A DNA stretch of 64,000 nucleotides from Saprospiraceae bacterium (GTDB lineage: Bacteria; Bacteroidota; Bacteroidia; Chitinophagales; Saprospiraceae). Each line of letters starts with the position of its first letter. Within the stretch, counting starts at the first letter, position 1. The notes below the pieces were generated by a model. That model did not search any database. It had not been told where the DNA came from and saw only the letters and a list, made by a program, of their open reading frames with translations. This document shows positions 54,756-64,000 of this stretch, piece after piece. The translations under genes and the position numbers were made by a program. The DNA lies in assembly GCA_016714445.1 (NCBI GenBank), contig JADJNF010000003.1, positions 62,001-126,000 on the forward strand. The letters are read 5' to 3'.

Positions 54756-56093
54756 CTAAAATTTTAAAAAGTGCCATTTTTTAGTTTTGAGAAATAGTAA
54801 GGACATGATGGTAATACCTCCCCAATAAAATATCTCAGCGGCCCAAGCCCAATTTAGGCCAAAATACCAATGTTTTATCATTAAGTAACTGTATATAATA
54901 TAAAAAACCGTAAAAATAGTCTGTATTCTTAATGCAGTTTGGGTATGACCTGTGCCGATAAGACCATTGATAAAAATCCCGCCAATGCCAAAAATCATTA
55001 GAATAGCAAAGAGCATCAGCATATATGGTTTTGACAATAAGATGAGTGTCATGTCTTCTTTTCCAAATAATGGATATAAAAAGAATTCAGGAAACAGTAA
55101 CACAGGTAGTGAAATGATCATGGTAGACAACAGGTTTAGTTTTACTGTTTTTATGATTATTGGAAAGACTGCCTGCCTTTTTTTATTGCCTATAAAATTG
55201 CTTACCATAGTATTAATACCGGCTGAATATCCCCAACAAGGGATGGATAAAATCAAATAAACTGTCCGAAGCAAATTTGATATTTCCAACTCACGACTAC
55301 CCACATTTTCTATGAAACTAAAAAACAAAAACCATGAGCCAATGCCCAGAATGGATTGAAATACAATGGGAGTAGAAATGCTGAACATATTTTTGAAGTC
55401 CTTCACTACCAGGCTATGAATACTCAATAATTCATATTTTCTGTTGCTTTTATCCCAGATCATGTAACCTATAAATACAATAAATGCTACTACTTCAGCC
55501 AGTGTACTTGCAAGTGCGGCCCCGGCTATACCCATAGGTTGAAAGCCAAACTTTCCGAATACCAAAACGTAATTTAAAATCAGATTTACAACAATCAGGA
55601 CGATGGTGTCATAAATAATAAATTTAGTTTTGGCAATGCCTGTGTAAAACGCAATGAGAGATACCCCCAGATAACTGAAAAATACTCCCCAGCTTCGTGG
55701 TTGAATATACGCGACACACTTTTCTAGTATTTCGGGATTTTTGATAAATAGCTGAAAAAAGTCCCTGCTCAAAAACTGCAGGAATAGAAATAGTATGACG
55801 GATAGAGCTAATTCAAAAATAAAAAGTGCCTGAAAGTCTGTTCCTGCCCCTTTGTAGTTATGCTCTCCGTTTCTCCTTGCAATGATGATCTGACCTCCTC
55901 TGGAAAAACCATATCCAATGCTGGCTATGATTAAATAAAATACACCTACTAAACCTGCAGCAGCAAAATCTGTACTGCTGTAATGATATAGAAAAACATT
56001 ATCACTTAATACGATAATATTTTGCGCCGCACTCCCCAACATTATTGGTACGGACAGAGATAGTATCTGCTTATATGATGTACTTAGCTTCAT
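54756..56093 (-). CDS. MATE-family efflux transporter
   Basis: A 445-residue membrane protein with twelve predicted helices in two similar halves. The first helix region LSLSVPIMLGSAAQNIIVLSD and FSRGGQIIIARRNGE correspond to the conserved MATE start and loop. It exports cationic compounds by Na+ or H+ antiport. It is co-directional with the Sua5-family gene (139 bases) but probably independent. Confidence 0.9.
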   Translation of the reverse strand: MKLSTSYKQILSLSVPIMLGSAAQNIIVLSDNVFLYHYSSTDFAAAGLVGVFYLIIASIGYGFSRGGQIIIARRNGEHNYKGAGTDFQALFIFELALSVILFLFLQFLSRDFFQLFIKNPEILEKCVAYIQPRSWGVFFSYLGVSLIAFYTGIAKTKFIIYDTIVLIVVNLILNYVLVFGKFGFQPMGIAGAALASTLAEVVAFIVFIGYMIWDKSNRKYELLSIHSLVVKDFKNMFSISTPIVFQSILGIGSWFLFFSFIENVGSRELEISNLLRTVYLILSIPCWGYSAGINTMVSNFIGNKKRQAVFPIIIKTVKLNLLSTMIISLPVLLFPEFFLYPLFGKEDMTLILLSKPYMLMLFAILMIFGIGGIFINGLIGTGHTQTALRIQTIFTVFYIIYSYLMIKHWYFGLNWAWAAEIFYWGGITIMSLLFLKTKKWHFLKF

Positions 56094-56206
56094 TGGAGCG
56101 CAAAATATCTGTTTTTTTTTTCTTTTTGTATAAAATGATGAAAATTATGAATTATTTAAAATACTTTTGATATTAGTTTCCTTCATTTAAAAATATTAAA
56201 TCACAC

Positions 56207-58414
56207 ATGCAAAAAATTCTTTTTTATTTGGTGATGGTAAGTGTTACCTTTGCCACCCATTCCTGTAAAAACAAGGATACAGGATCACTTTCAGACATCG
56301 TTTTTAAAGAAAGTATGCTCATGAATAAATCAGACATTATACCGCCAGTAGCAGAAAAAGAACCAAAGCAAATGGTCACGCACGGAGATACAACCGTAGA
56401 TAATTATTTTTGGATGAGACTTTCTGACGAACAAAAAAATGCCAAAAAACCTGATGCTCAGACACAAAGAGTATTGGACTATCTGAATGCAGAGAATGAT
56501 TATCGTGAAAAAATGATGTCACATACAGACAGTTTTCAAAACCGACTTTTTGAAGAGATCAAAGGACGTATCAAGCAGACCGATATGTCTGTGCCCTATA
56601 AAGAAAACGGATATTTTTATATCACCAGATATGAAGAAGGGAAAGAGTATCCTATCCATTCCCGTAAAAAAGATAATCTGGAAGCGGCAGAAGAAATTAT
56701 GCTAAATGTCAATGAACTGGCTGCCGGTTTTGAATACTTTGCCATTGGAGGCAGATCAGTGAGCCCGGATAATAAAATACTCGCATATGGTGAAGACACA
56801 GTAAGTCGCCGCCAATATACTGTCAGATTTAAGGATCTCCTTACCGGTAAAAATCTGGATGATATTATACCAAATACTACAGGAGGTGTTGTGTGGGCAA
56901 ATGATAACAAAACTGTGTTTTATACAAAAAAAGATGCAGCGCTCAGGTCATACCAGATATACAGACACACATTGGGTACTCCTGTAAAATCTGACAAATT
57001 GGTTTTTCATGAAAAAGATGAAACCTTTAATACCTTTATCTATAAATCCAAATCTAAAAAATACCTTATTTTAGGTTCTGCTGCTACATTGTCACAAGAA
57101 TATCAGGTATTGGAAGCAGATAATCCCACAGGCAATTTTCGAATGTTCCAGCCCAGGGAAAGGAAATTGGAGTTTGACATAAGTCACTATGGTGACAAGT
57201 GGTATATCAGGACCAATAAAGATGAAGCACAGAATTTTAAAATAATGGTAACACCTGAGACAGCAACCACAAAAGAAAACTGGACAGACCTCATGCCTTA
57301 TGATAAAAATATTTTGGTTGAAGGTATCGATATCTTCAAGGATCATATGGTTATATCTGAACGTAAAGAAGGAATAACTCAACTGCGTATCAGACCATGG
57401 GATGGCAAAAATGAACATTATATTGAATTTGGTGAGGCGTCTTACACTACCGGAACAGGTATAAACCCGGAATTTGAGACGGATTTGCTGAGACTTGAAT
57501 ATACATCATTGACTACACCAAATTCCACTTATGATTATAATGTAAAAACAAAAAAGCTGGAATTGCTCAAGCAACAGGAGGTCATTGGCAATTTTAATGC
57601 AAGCGATTATGTATCTGAGAGACAAATGGTCAAAGCCACAGACGGAACAATGGTACCACTTTCTATTGTTTATAAAAAAGGATATAAAAAGGACGGTACA
57701 CGACCTGTTTTACTTTATGCTTATGGCTCTTATGGTTACTCGATGGATCCATATTTTTCTTCTGCCAGACTGAGTCTTCTGAACAGGGGTTTTGGTTTTG
57801 CTATAGCTCATATCCGTGGAGGTCAGGAGATGGGAAGACAGTGGTATGAAGATGGTAAATTATTGAAAAAGAAAAATACATTTACCGACTTTATAGATTG
57901 TGGTGATTATTTGATAAAAGAAGGTTATGCTGCAAAAGACAAATTGTTTGCAGAAGGTGGAAGTGCGGGTGGTTTGCTTATGGGAGCTGTGATGAATATG
58001 AAACCTGAGCTTTGGAGAGGAGTTATAGCCGGAGTGCCTTTTGTAGATGTGATAAATACCATGCTGGATGAAAGTATACCACTGACCACCGGTGAGTTTG
58101 ATGAATGGGGAAATCCTAAAATAAAAGAGTATTATGATTATATGAAATCATATTCGCCTTATGATAATGTTGAAGCTAAGGCCTATCCTGCCACACTTGT
58201 GACTACGGGGTATTGGGACTCTCAGGTACAATATTGGGAGCCTGCAAAATGGGTGGCAAAACTTAGGGAAGTGAAAACGGATAAAAATCCATTGTTGATG
58301 TATTGTAATATGGAAACCGGACATGGTGGTGCTTCAGGAAGATTCAGAGCATTGCGCGAAACTGCCATGGAGTATGCATTTTTACTTGACCTTGCAGGTT
58401 TAGGAGAAGAATAA
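56207..58414 (+). CDS. S9-family prolyl oligopeptidase (oligopeptidase B-like), lipoprotein
   Basis: A 735-residue serine peptidase. The signal peptide ends in a lipobox-like ATHSC, so it is likely envelope-anchored. A beta-propeller (about 80-450; DNYFWMRLSDEQKN at its start) is followed by an alpha/beta-hydrolase domain with GGSAGGLLMGAV (catalytic serine, about 590), the aspartate in GYWDSQVQYWE and the histidine in TGHGGASG. It cleaves short peptides after basic residues or proline. It ends in a bidirectional terminator shared with the convergent MFS gene. Confidence 0.92.
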   Translation: MQKILFYLVMVSVTFATHSCKNKDTGSLSDIVFKESMLMNKSDIIPPVAEKEPKQMVTHGDTTVDNYFWMRLSDEQKNAKKPDAQTQRVLDYLNAENDYREKMMSHTDSFQNRLFEEIKGRIKQTDMSVPYKENGYFYITRYEEGKEYPIHSRKKDNLEAAEEIMLNVNELAAGFEYFAIGGRSVSPDNKILAYGEDTVSRRQYTVRFKDLLTGKNLDDIIPNTTGGVVWANDNKTVFYTKKDAALRSYQIYRHTLGTPVKSDKLVFHEKDETFNTFIYKSKSKKYLILGSAATLSQEYQVLEADNPTGNFRMFQPRERKLEFDISHYGDKWYIRTNKDEAQNFKIMVTPETATTKENWTDLMPYDKNILVEGIDIFKDHMVISERKEGITQLRIRPWDGKNEHYIEFGEASYTTGTGINPEFETDLLRLEYTSLTTPNSTYDYNVKTKKLELLKQQEVIGNFNASDYVSERQMVKATDGTMVPLSIVYKKGYKKDGTRPVLLYAYGSYGYSMDPYFSSARLSLLNRGFGFAIAHIRGGQEMGRQWYEDGKLLKKKNTFTDFIDCGDYLIKEGYAAKDKLFAEGGSAGGLLMGAVMNMKPELWRGVIAGVPFVDVINTMLDESIPLTTGEFDEWGNPKIKEYYDYMKSYSPYDNVEAKAYPATLVTTGYWDSQVQYWEPAKWVAKLREVKTDKNPLLMYCNMETGHGGASGRFRALRETAMEYAFLLDLAGLGEE

Positions 58415-58422
58415 ATATAAAC

Positions 58423-58469
58423 AACCTGCCTGGCCGATTAATTTAAATTATTAGTTCGTCAGGCAGGTT
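58423..58469. terminator. Bidirectional palindromic terminator between convergent genes
   Basis: A perfect ten-base stem AACCTGCCTG/CAGGCAGGTT encloses a symmetric AT-rich loop (TAATTTAAATTA). The AACCTGCC ends resemble the palindromic repeats at 4295-4375 and 5413-5444. Confidence 0.65.
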
Positions 58470-58494
58470 TACTTTCTATTATTTTGGATTGGAC

Positions 58495-59766
58495 TCAATT
58501 AGTATTTTTGATGAACTTGATATTTTCTGAATTATTATAAAGGTTTGTTTTTATTTTTCCACTTTTGCTCAACAGGATATACCAGGTGATAATAAAACTA
58601 ACACACATCATAATCCCGCCCAGTAAAAAAGCCGCCCCTGGAAAAACGAAAGGCGCTCTATCAGTCGTGAAATAGTAAAAAACACTGGTCATCATTATTG
58701 GGCCAATAATCGTTGTTAGACTCATCAGACTGGTCAGCCCACCCTGAAGTTCACCCTGTTGATTGGGCTCAACTTTTCCAACCATATAGGACTGAAGATT
58801 GGGCATAGCAATCCCTCCAAAACAATATGGAATTAAAAATACAAACAACATCCAGGTCTGGCTGGCAAAAGCAAAAAGTATCATCCCTATGGTATATAAT
58901 GCAAAACCTACTACAATACTGCGTTCCAAACCCAGGAAGTAAGCTGCTTTTTGAGCCAGCCCGGCTTGCACTATAGCTACAAGTATCCCTACAAGCGCCA
59001 GTGAATAGCCAACCATTGCTTCTGTCCACCCAAATCTGTACATGGTAAAATAATTCCAGGTGCTCTGTACTGCATGGGATCCAATGTACAGAAAGACATA
59101 AGCGAGCAATAGATATTTAAGTTGTTTATATTTTGCAATCTGTTTGAGCGCTCCCCAAGGATTTGCTCTTTTTATATCAAATTTCCGTCTGTTTTCGGGA
59201 GCTAATGACTCAGGTAGAATAAAATAACCATAAATAAAATTGGCAAAACTTAAACAAGCAGCAGCATAAAAGGGTATTTTAACTCCATATTGTCCGAGTA
59301 CACCGCCAAGAAAAGGACCAATAATAAACCCCAACCCAAAGGCCGCACCGATCATCCCAAAATTTTTGGATCTGGTCTCCGGCGTACTGATATCAGCTAT
59401 ATAAGCTGAAGCTGTAGTAAAACTTGCTCCTGTGATACCGGCAATCACGCGACCTACAAAAAACCACCAGAAGTCAGGAGCAAAAGCCAGTATCAGATAG
59501 TCTACACTAAATCCCAATAGGGATAACAAAAGAACTGGTCTGCGCCCAAACTGATCACTAAGATTTCCTATCACCGGCGAAAATATAAATTGTGCAACAG
59601 CAAAAGCGAAAAGCAGATAACCGCCATATTTACTGGCTTCATTGATACTAATGTTGTTCATTTGGGCCAACAACTTTGGAAGTACCGGTATAATGATACC
59701 GAATCCAATGACATCTATCAGTAAAGTGATAAAAATAAATCCAATAGCTGCTTCTTTGTTGCGCAT
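58495..59766 (-). CDS. MFS transporter, TetA-like drug exporter
   Basis: A 423-residue protein with twelve predicted helices. DVIGFGIIIPVLP in helix 1 and the loop 2-3 motif GNLSDQFGRRPVLL (motif A) are as in TetA/DHA1 exporters, and GRVIAGITGASFTTASAYIAD is motif C-like. It exports a drug or metabolite by proton antiport; tetracycline resistance is not implied. No TetR-type regulator is adjacent; the divergent gene is polX. Confidence 0.9.
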   Translation of the reverse strand: MRNKEAAIGFIFITLLIDVIGFGIIIPVLPKLLAQMNNISINEASKYGGYLLFAFAVAQFIFSPVIGNLSDQFGRRPVLLLSLLGFSVDYLILAFAPDFWWFFVGRVIAGITGASFTTASAYIADISTPETRSKNFGMIGAAFGLGFIIGPFLGGVLGQYGVKIPFYAAACLSFANFIYGYFILPESLAPENRRKFDIKRANPWGALKQIAKYKQLKYLLLAYVFLYIGSHAVQSTWNYFTMYRFGWTEAMVGYSLALVGILVAIVQAGLAQKAAYFLGLERSIVVGFALYTIGMILFAFASQTWMLFVFLIPYCFGGIAMPNLQSYMVGKVEPNQQGELQGGLTSLMSLTTIIGPIMMTSVFYYFTTDRAPFVFPGAAFLLGGIMMCVSFIITWYILLSKSGKIKTNLYNNSENIKFIKNTN

Positions 59767-59881
59767 TTGTGGTTTGATTTTGAATGACGAAGGTAGAATT
59801 TAAATTGATTCCCTTATCAATATTTTCCTGTCTTTTAGATAAAATCACACAAATCTGTATCTTTGATTTTTAATTCAGATT

Positions 59882-61503
59882 ATGCTCAACAATAAACAAA
59901 TCGCTGGAAAATTTGATCTTTTGGCAAAACTCATGGAACTGCACGATGAGAATCCTTTTAAAATAAGATCCTATGCCAATGCATATCTGAGTCTGAGAAA
60001 ATTAGAAGGCAACCTGGCTGAAATGCCCAAAGATGAGTTGGCATCTATCTCTGGAGTGGGAATAGCGATAGCAGACAAAATAAAGGAATTGGTCGCAACA
60101 GGAGAGATGGAAGCGCTCAAAAAATATCAGCAGATTACACCATCCGGCATTCAGGAGATGCTGTCAATCAGAGGGCTTGGTCCAAAAAAAGTGAAGCAGA
60201 TATGGAAAGAAATGGACATTATATCCGTTGGTGAATTGCTGTATGCCTGCAATGAGAACAGGTTGGTGGCTTTTAAGGGATTTGGTGTAAAAGTACAGGA
60301 AGAAATCAAACAAAAGGCAGAGTACTTTTTAGATTCTACTGGCAAATTTTGTACGCACATATACATCAGGTCGCTGATGAACTTCTGGAGAATTTTAAAA
60401 AAAATTATCCCGATCAAAAGATATCTTTATGTGGGGATGTCAGAAGATGTATGCCTGAAGTATGCGGTATAGAACTCATTACTGATATTATCAAGGAACA
60501 AATAGATTTGGCTGGTGTAATTATTGATTTGGAAGATGACCATTTGTATTATAAGGGATTTCCGGTATTTATTTATAGTACGAGCTCAGATAGGTTTAAT
60601 TATGAATTATTCAAAAGGTCATGCAGTGCATCGTTTTTGGCATCATTTGATGAACAACAGTTGAAAGCAGGTGATGAATCTGGCATTTTTAAGACAAAAG
60701 GGGTACATTTTATTCCATCTGAATGCAGGGAAGATCCGAAAATTCTTGACATCTACAAAGAAACTGCTCCATTGCTTATTCAAAGTCATGACATAAAAGG
60801 AATTGTACATAACCATTCCACATACAGCGACGGATTACACACATTGACTGAGATGGCTCAGTATGTGTATCAATCGGGGTATGAATATTTTGTCATTTCT
60901 GATCATAGTAAATCTGCAGGGTATGCGGGTGGACTTACAGAAGAAAGGCTTTTTGCACAATGGCAAGAAATCGATCTTTTGAACAAACAATATGGTGAGT
61001 CCTTTAGAATTTTTAAAAGCATAGAAAGTGACATACTTTCAGATGGCTCTCTTGACTACAGGGATGAGATTTTAAGTCAGTTTGATCTGGTAATTGCATC
61101 TGTACATTCAGTCCTCAATATGGATGAAGATCGGGCTACTTCACGGTTGATTAAAGCGATAGAGCATCCGTGCACCAGGATATTGGGTCATCCGACGGGT
61201 AGATTATTACTGGCAAGACCGGGATATCCTTTAAATTTCGAAAAAATCATTGACGCCTGTGCTGCAAATAATGTAGTAATCGAATTGAATGCAAACCCAC
61301 AAAGATTGGATATAGACTGGAAGTGGATTCCTTATTGTATGAGTAAAGGAGTGTTGATTGCCATTAATCCGGATGCACATTCAAAGGAATCCATTCATTA
61401 TATCAGGTATGGAACCACTGTGGCCAGGAAGGGTGGTCTGACCCCTGAGATGTGTTTGAACACAAAATCTTTGTCGGAATTCATCACTTGGTTGGCGGTC
61501 TAA
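59882..61503 (+). CDS. polX: PolX-like protein (Pol beta fold plus PHP domain), one frameshift, polymerase site degenerate
   Basis: Two overlapping frames (59882-60472 and 60349-61503) form one protein of about 540 residues. Adding one T to the TTTT at 60347-60350 joins them (STGKF-L-YAHIHQVADEL). The N-terminal part has the helix-hairpin-helix domain (IRSYANAYLSLRKLEG; GVGIAIADKI; RGLGPKKVKQIW), then the Pol-beta-like palm, then a C-terminal PHP domain with intact metal motifs (HNHSTYSDG, ISDHSKS, ASVHS, GHPTGRLL, NPDAHS). In the palm, CGDVRRCMPEVCGIELI replaces the usual G-S-x-R-R ... G-D-x-D, so the catalytic aspartates are missing. It is probably a PHP nuclease or phosphoesterase without polymerase activity. 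A -7 box TATCTTTG lies at 59858-59865. Confidence 0.85.
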
Positions 61504-61576
61504 AAATACCTGTTGTTAAAGCTTCTTGATTTGTGTTAATTACTTGTTAATCGATCCTGCATTGAAAACGAAAGCC

Positions 61577-61606
61577 TTGTGAAATAGATTATTATCCATA
61601 ATTTTG
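61577..61606 (+). promoter_or_regulatory. Promoter of the DUF1573 gene
   Basis: TTG at 61577-61579, 19 bases, then TAATTTTG at 61599-61606; start codon about 47 bases on. Confidence 0.6.
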
Positions 61607-61652
61607 TATCCATATTTAATTCATTAACTTAATAATTTTTAAAAAATCAATA

Positions 61653-62198
61653 ATGAAAAGATTTAATTTATTTGCTGTTCTTACCTTAGTAACTGTTTTT
61701 GCATTTACTTCATGTAAAGAAAAAACAGGTGATGATGCTAATGCAGCTCCGGCTTCAGATACTACTGCAGTTGCTGCTACTCCTGTTACTGACCCTGCTG
61801 CTGCCATGACAGATCCTGCTGCTGCGGCTGCAACACCTGTTCCAACAGGACCACTTACTACAATTAAATTTGACCAGGATACTTATGACTGGGGAAAGGT
61901 AATGGATGGTGATAAAGTTACACATGTATTTAAATTAAAAAATACAGGTAGCGAGCCATTGATCATCAGCAACGCAAAAGGAAGCTGTGGATGTACTGTT
62001 CCTGAATGGCCAAAAGATGCTATCGCTCCAGGTAAATCCGGTGAAATCAAAGTTGTTTTTGATTCAAAAGGAAAAGGTGCTGTAGGAGGAAAAGAAGATT
62101 CTAAAAGAGTTACTGTGACAGCTAACACTGATCCAGTGGATACTTACCTTACTATCAAAGGTAAAGTGGACAAAAAAGAAGAAGCTGCAGGAAAATAA
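61653..62198 (+). CDS. DUF1573 lipoprotein
   Basis: A 181-residue lipoprotein (signal ending AFTSC, Cys about 20), then an alanine/proline/threonine-rich linker (about 27-67) and one DUF1573 domain, an Ig-like fold recognised by DWGKV, HVFKLKNTGSEPL and GSCGCTVPEWP. The C-G-C motif is characteristic. Such proteins are abundant in Bacteroidota envelopes with no defined function. Good promoter and terminator frame it as a single, probably well expressed gene. Confidence 0.9.
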   Translation: MKRFNLFAVLTLVTVFAFTSCKEKTGDDANAAPASDTTAVAATPVTDPAAAMTDPAAAAATPVPTGPLTTIKFDQDTYDWGKVMDGDKVTHVFKLKNTGSEPLIISNAKGSCGCTVPEWPKDAIAPGKSGEIKVVFDSKGKGAVGGKEDSKRVTVTANTDPVDTYLTIKGKVDKKEEAAGK

Positions 62199-62223
62199 TT
62201 TTTTCTGAAACAAAATATATTTT

Positions 62224-62254
62224 AAGGCTGTTCTGATTCAGAGCAGCCTTTTTT
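62224..62254 (+). terminator. Terminator of the DUF1573 gene
   Basis: AAGGCTG...CAGCCTT with inner CTGA/TCAG and a T run, 26 bases after the stop codon. Confidence 0.85.
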
Positions 62255-62273
62255 ATATCCCAATATCTGAATA

Positions 62274-63134
62274 TTGAAAAATTATCTGAGTCTTATAAAA
62301 TTTAGTCACACCATTTTCGCAATGCCATTTGCGATGGTTGGATTTACACTGGGTACAATTCAAAGTAAAGAGGGTTTTGATATTTTTACATTGATTTTTG
62401 TAGTATTATGTATGGTGTTTGCAAGAAGCGCTGCCATGGCTTTTAACCGCTGGTTGGACAGAGATATTGACGCTAAAAATCCCCGCACAGTTATCAGAGA
62501 AATTCCGTCAGGAGTTATTAAAGCAAATTCTGCCTTTTGGTTTGTAGGAGCCAATTGTGTGTTGTTCATCACATGCACCTGGTTTATTAATATGACTTGT
62601 TTTTTACTGAGTCCTGTGGCATTGATGGTTATTCTTGGCTATTCCTATACAAAAAGATTTACAGCTTTGTGCCATTTGGTACTTGGTCTTGGTCTTGCAT
62701 TAGCACCTGTTGGGGCTTATCTGGCTGTTACGGGATCATTTGATATTATACCTGTTTTACTTGGAGTATCAGTTCTTTTTTGGGTAGCAGGGTTTGATAT
62801 TATTTATGCTTTGCAAGATGAGGATTTTGACAAAACATATGAGTTGAATTCAATACCTGTAGCTTTGGGTCGGGTTAGAGCCATGAGGCTATCTGAGGTG
62901 TTTCATTTTTTGTCAGCAATCTCACTTATTTATTCTATCATTTTAGTTTTCTCAAAGTTTGAAATCAGTTATTTGTCTATATTGGCAGTGATTGCTTTTT
63001 TAAGTTTGTTGGTATATCAGCATTTGATCATTAAGCCCAATGATTTATCAAGGGTCAACGTATCTTTTTTTACTACCAATGGGGTAGCAAGTGTGATATT
63101 CGGCAGTTTATTTATTCTTGATCTTTTGATTTAG
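62274..63134 (+). CDS. UbiA-family prenyltransferase (probable futalosine-pathway MqnP type)
   Basis: A 286-residue membrane prenyltransferase with eight to nine helices. The first Mg-diphosphate motif is NRWLDRDID (about 61-69) and the second DIIYALQDEDFD (about 174-185). It joins a polyprenyl chain to an aromatic acid. Together with mqnC in the same window, attachment to the naphthoate intermediate of the futalosine pathway is more likely than ubiquinone synthesis, although this is inference. The start is TTG 62274; the first ATG in frame would cut off the first helix. Its stop abuts the convergent rdgB stop with no gap. Confidence 0.87.
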   Translation: MKNYLSLIKFSHTIFAMPFAMVGFTLGTIQSKEGFDIFTLIFVVLCMVFARSAAMAFNRWLDRDIDAKNPRTVIREIPSGVIKANSAFWFVGANCVLFITCTWFINMTCFLLSPVALMVILGYSYTKRFTALCHLVLGLGLALAPVGAYLAVTGSFDIIPVLLGVSVLFWVAGFDIIYALQDEDFDKTYELNSIPVALGRVRAMRLSEVFHFLSAISLIYSIILVFSKFEISYLSILAVIAFLSLLVYQHLIIKPNDLSRVNVSFFTTNGVASVIFGSLFILDLLI

Positions 63135-63716
63135 CTATTTTTCAATTTTCAAAAAATCTATCAGTTTGTTTACCGCATTTGCTCTGTGGCTGATTTTGTT
63201 TTTAATATTAGCGTCAAGATCTGCAAATGTTTTTTCATGACCATCAGGAATAAAGATTGGATCATAGCCAAAACCTTTATTTCCGGATTTTAAAGTTGCA
63301 ATTTCACCATTTACCAACCCTTCAAAATATTGGACACCATCGTTGGTAACGTAAGCAATCACTGTCCTGAAACGTGCTTTTCGGTCTTCTTTGCCCAGCA
63401 TTTCTCTCAATAATTTATCCATGTTAAGTGCCGGGTTTTTGGAGTCACCCGCATAACGCGCAGTATGTACTCCCGGAGCAAGGTTGAGACAAAATACTTC
63501 AAGTCCGGTATCTTCAGATAAAGATGGGAGCCCTGTTTTGTCGTAGAGGTAGCTTGCTTTTATTAACGCATTTTCTTCTAAAGTGGCGCCTGTTTCGGCT
63601 ATTTCTTGGTACAAACCAATATCCTTTAAACCCAATATCCGGAAATCAGGTAAAATCAATCTTATTTCTTCCAGCTTGTGTAAATTGTTTGTAGCAAATA
63701 TCAAGGTATTGTCCAT
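63135..63716 (-). CDS. rdgB: XTP/dITP diphosphatase (non-canonical purine NTP pyrophosphatase)
   Basis: A 193-residue HAM1/RdgB protein that removes dITP and XTP from the pool. The N-terminal FATNNLHKLEEI, SLSEDTGLEV, ARYAGDS and GNKGFGYDPIFIP motifs are all present; the C-terminal SHRANAVNKL is typical. Likely translated after the partial gene at 63732, with a 15-base gap. Confidence 0.95.
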   Translation of the reverse strand: MDNTLIFATNNLHKLEEIRLILPDFRILGLKDIGLYQEIAETGATLEENALIKASYLYDKTGLPSLSEDTGLEVFCLNLAPGVHTARYAGDSKNPALNMDKLLREMLGKEDRKARFRTVIAYVTNDGVQYFEGLVNGEIATLKSGNKGFGYDPIFIPDGHEKTFADLDANIKNKISHRANAVNKLIDFLKIEK

Positions 63717-63731
63717 GGTGAAAGTTTAGTT

Positions 63732-64000
63732 TTATTGTAAAAACATCTGCTGAAGTTTAACCCACAACTGCTGTTTTTTTTGCGGGAAAGTGTTTAAGTC
63801 TTTGATTGACTCACTGAGCAGCATTCTTGAATGGTCAAATTTGAGTATCTCATACCATTTATAATCTATATTTAACCCAAGCTGCTCAGGAAGAACACCA
63901 AATGCGATGACATCTTTGTACTGAACAGGTAAGGTGCCCACAGAAAATATATCTCCTTTATATATTTTTAAGAAAAAAATATCTTTATCAAAGTCATATT
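63732..64000 (-). CDS. C-terminal part of an unidentified protein, cut by the right edge
   Basis: The minus-strand frame is open from base 64000 to the stop at 63732, about 89 residues, including YKGDIFSVGTLPVQYKDVIA and FDHSRMLLSESIKDL. No start is needed inside the window: the GTG at 63941 is internal to a frame that stays open to the edge. The sequence has no motif I recognise and no signal or membrane segment. It precedes rdgB in the same direction and may be co-transcribed. Confidence 0.6.
   Translation of the reverse strand, partial: YDFDKDIFFLKIYKGDIFSVGTLPVQYKDVIAFGVLPEQLGLNIDYKWYEILKFDHSRMLLSESIKDLNTFPQKKQQLWVKLQQMFLQ

Noticed and set aside
54952..55260. Plus-strand open frame inside the MATE gene
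   Set aside because: It is the shadow of a membrane-protein gene on the minus strand.
58495..59766. Tetracycline-resistance gene
   Set aside because: The family resemblance is only at the level of MFS motifs; there is no TetR-type regulator and no sign of recent transfer.

Overview
The window is AT-rich chromosomal DNA of a member of the Bacteroidota, most likely Saprospiraceae or a close relative. The evidence is the Bacteroidota promoter type (TTTG, about 16 to 20 bases, TAnnTTTG) in front of several genes, a large multidomain surface protein ending in a type IX secretion (T9SS) sorting domain, a TonB receptor with a carboxypeptidase-like N-terminal extension, Rho with a long disordered insert, a fused cyclophilin-FKBP, a futalosine menaquinone gene (mqnC) and a kynurenine-route gene pair. 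No plasmid, phage or CRISPR signal was seen.

Layout. 1-5600 is a mobile and decayed zone: a transposase tail at the edge, an IS256-family element carrying an internal tandem duplication and bounded by an 8-base target duplication, a thioredoxin-like gene cut by an in-frame TGA, and a tRNA-Arg whose 5' half is duplicated around a small GIY-YIG nuclease gene. 5.6-31.6 kb is mostly housekeeping and metabolism: a peptidylprolyl isomerase, a TonB receptor/lipoprotein pair behind a Pho-box-like direct repeat, a fatty-acid desaturase, a secreted or periplasmic nuclease plus aspartate kinase, a Na+-pumping decarboxylase operon (OadG, OadA, OadB) with a LOG-family gene, an OstA/LptA-like protein, a pabB-pabC-acyltransferase operon, frr, a zinc peptidase, serS, rho, rpmH and rnpA. 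31.6-33.1 kb holds three blocks of ordered palindromic modules surrounding an IS200-like (REP-associated) transposase gene, the most system-like feature of the window. 33.6-40.4 kb is one giant T9SS-exported, Ig/HYR-like, dockerin- and cohesin-like surface protein, split here by one base. 40.5-64 kb returns to core functions: thiolase, rhomboid protease, GlmU-like protein, L31, FabG, a MerC-like protein with a palindromic operator, kmo-haaO-lpxH, mqnC, a fused branched-chain 2-oxoacid dehydrogenase E1, a Sua5-family protein, a MATE and a Tet-type MFS exporter, a prolyl oligopeptidase, a PolX/PHP protein, a DUF1573 lipoprotein, a UbiA-family prenyltransferase and RdgB.

Several otherwise intact genes (IS256 transposase copies, the IS200-like transposase, the giant adhesin, PolX) are each broken by one or a few indels, mostly in homopolymers. 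This looks like residual error of a draft or long-read assembly as much as biology, so those reading frames should be re-checked against reads before they are called pseudogenes. All functional calls come from reading motifs by eye; no database search was run.
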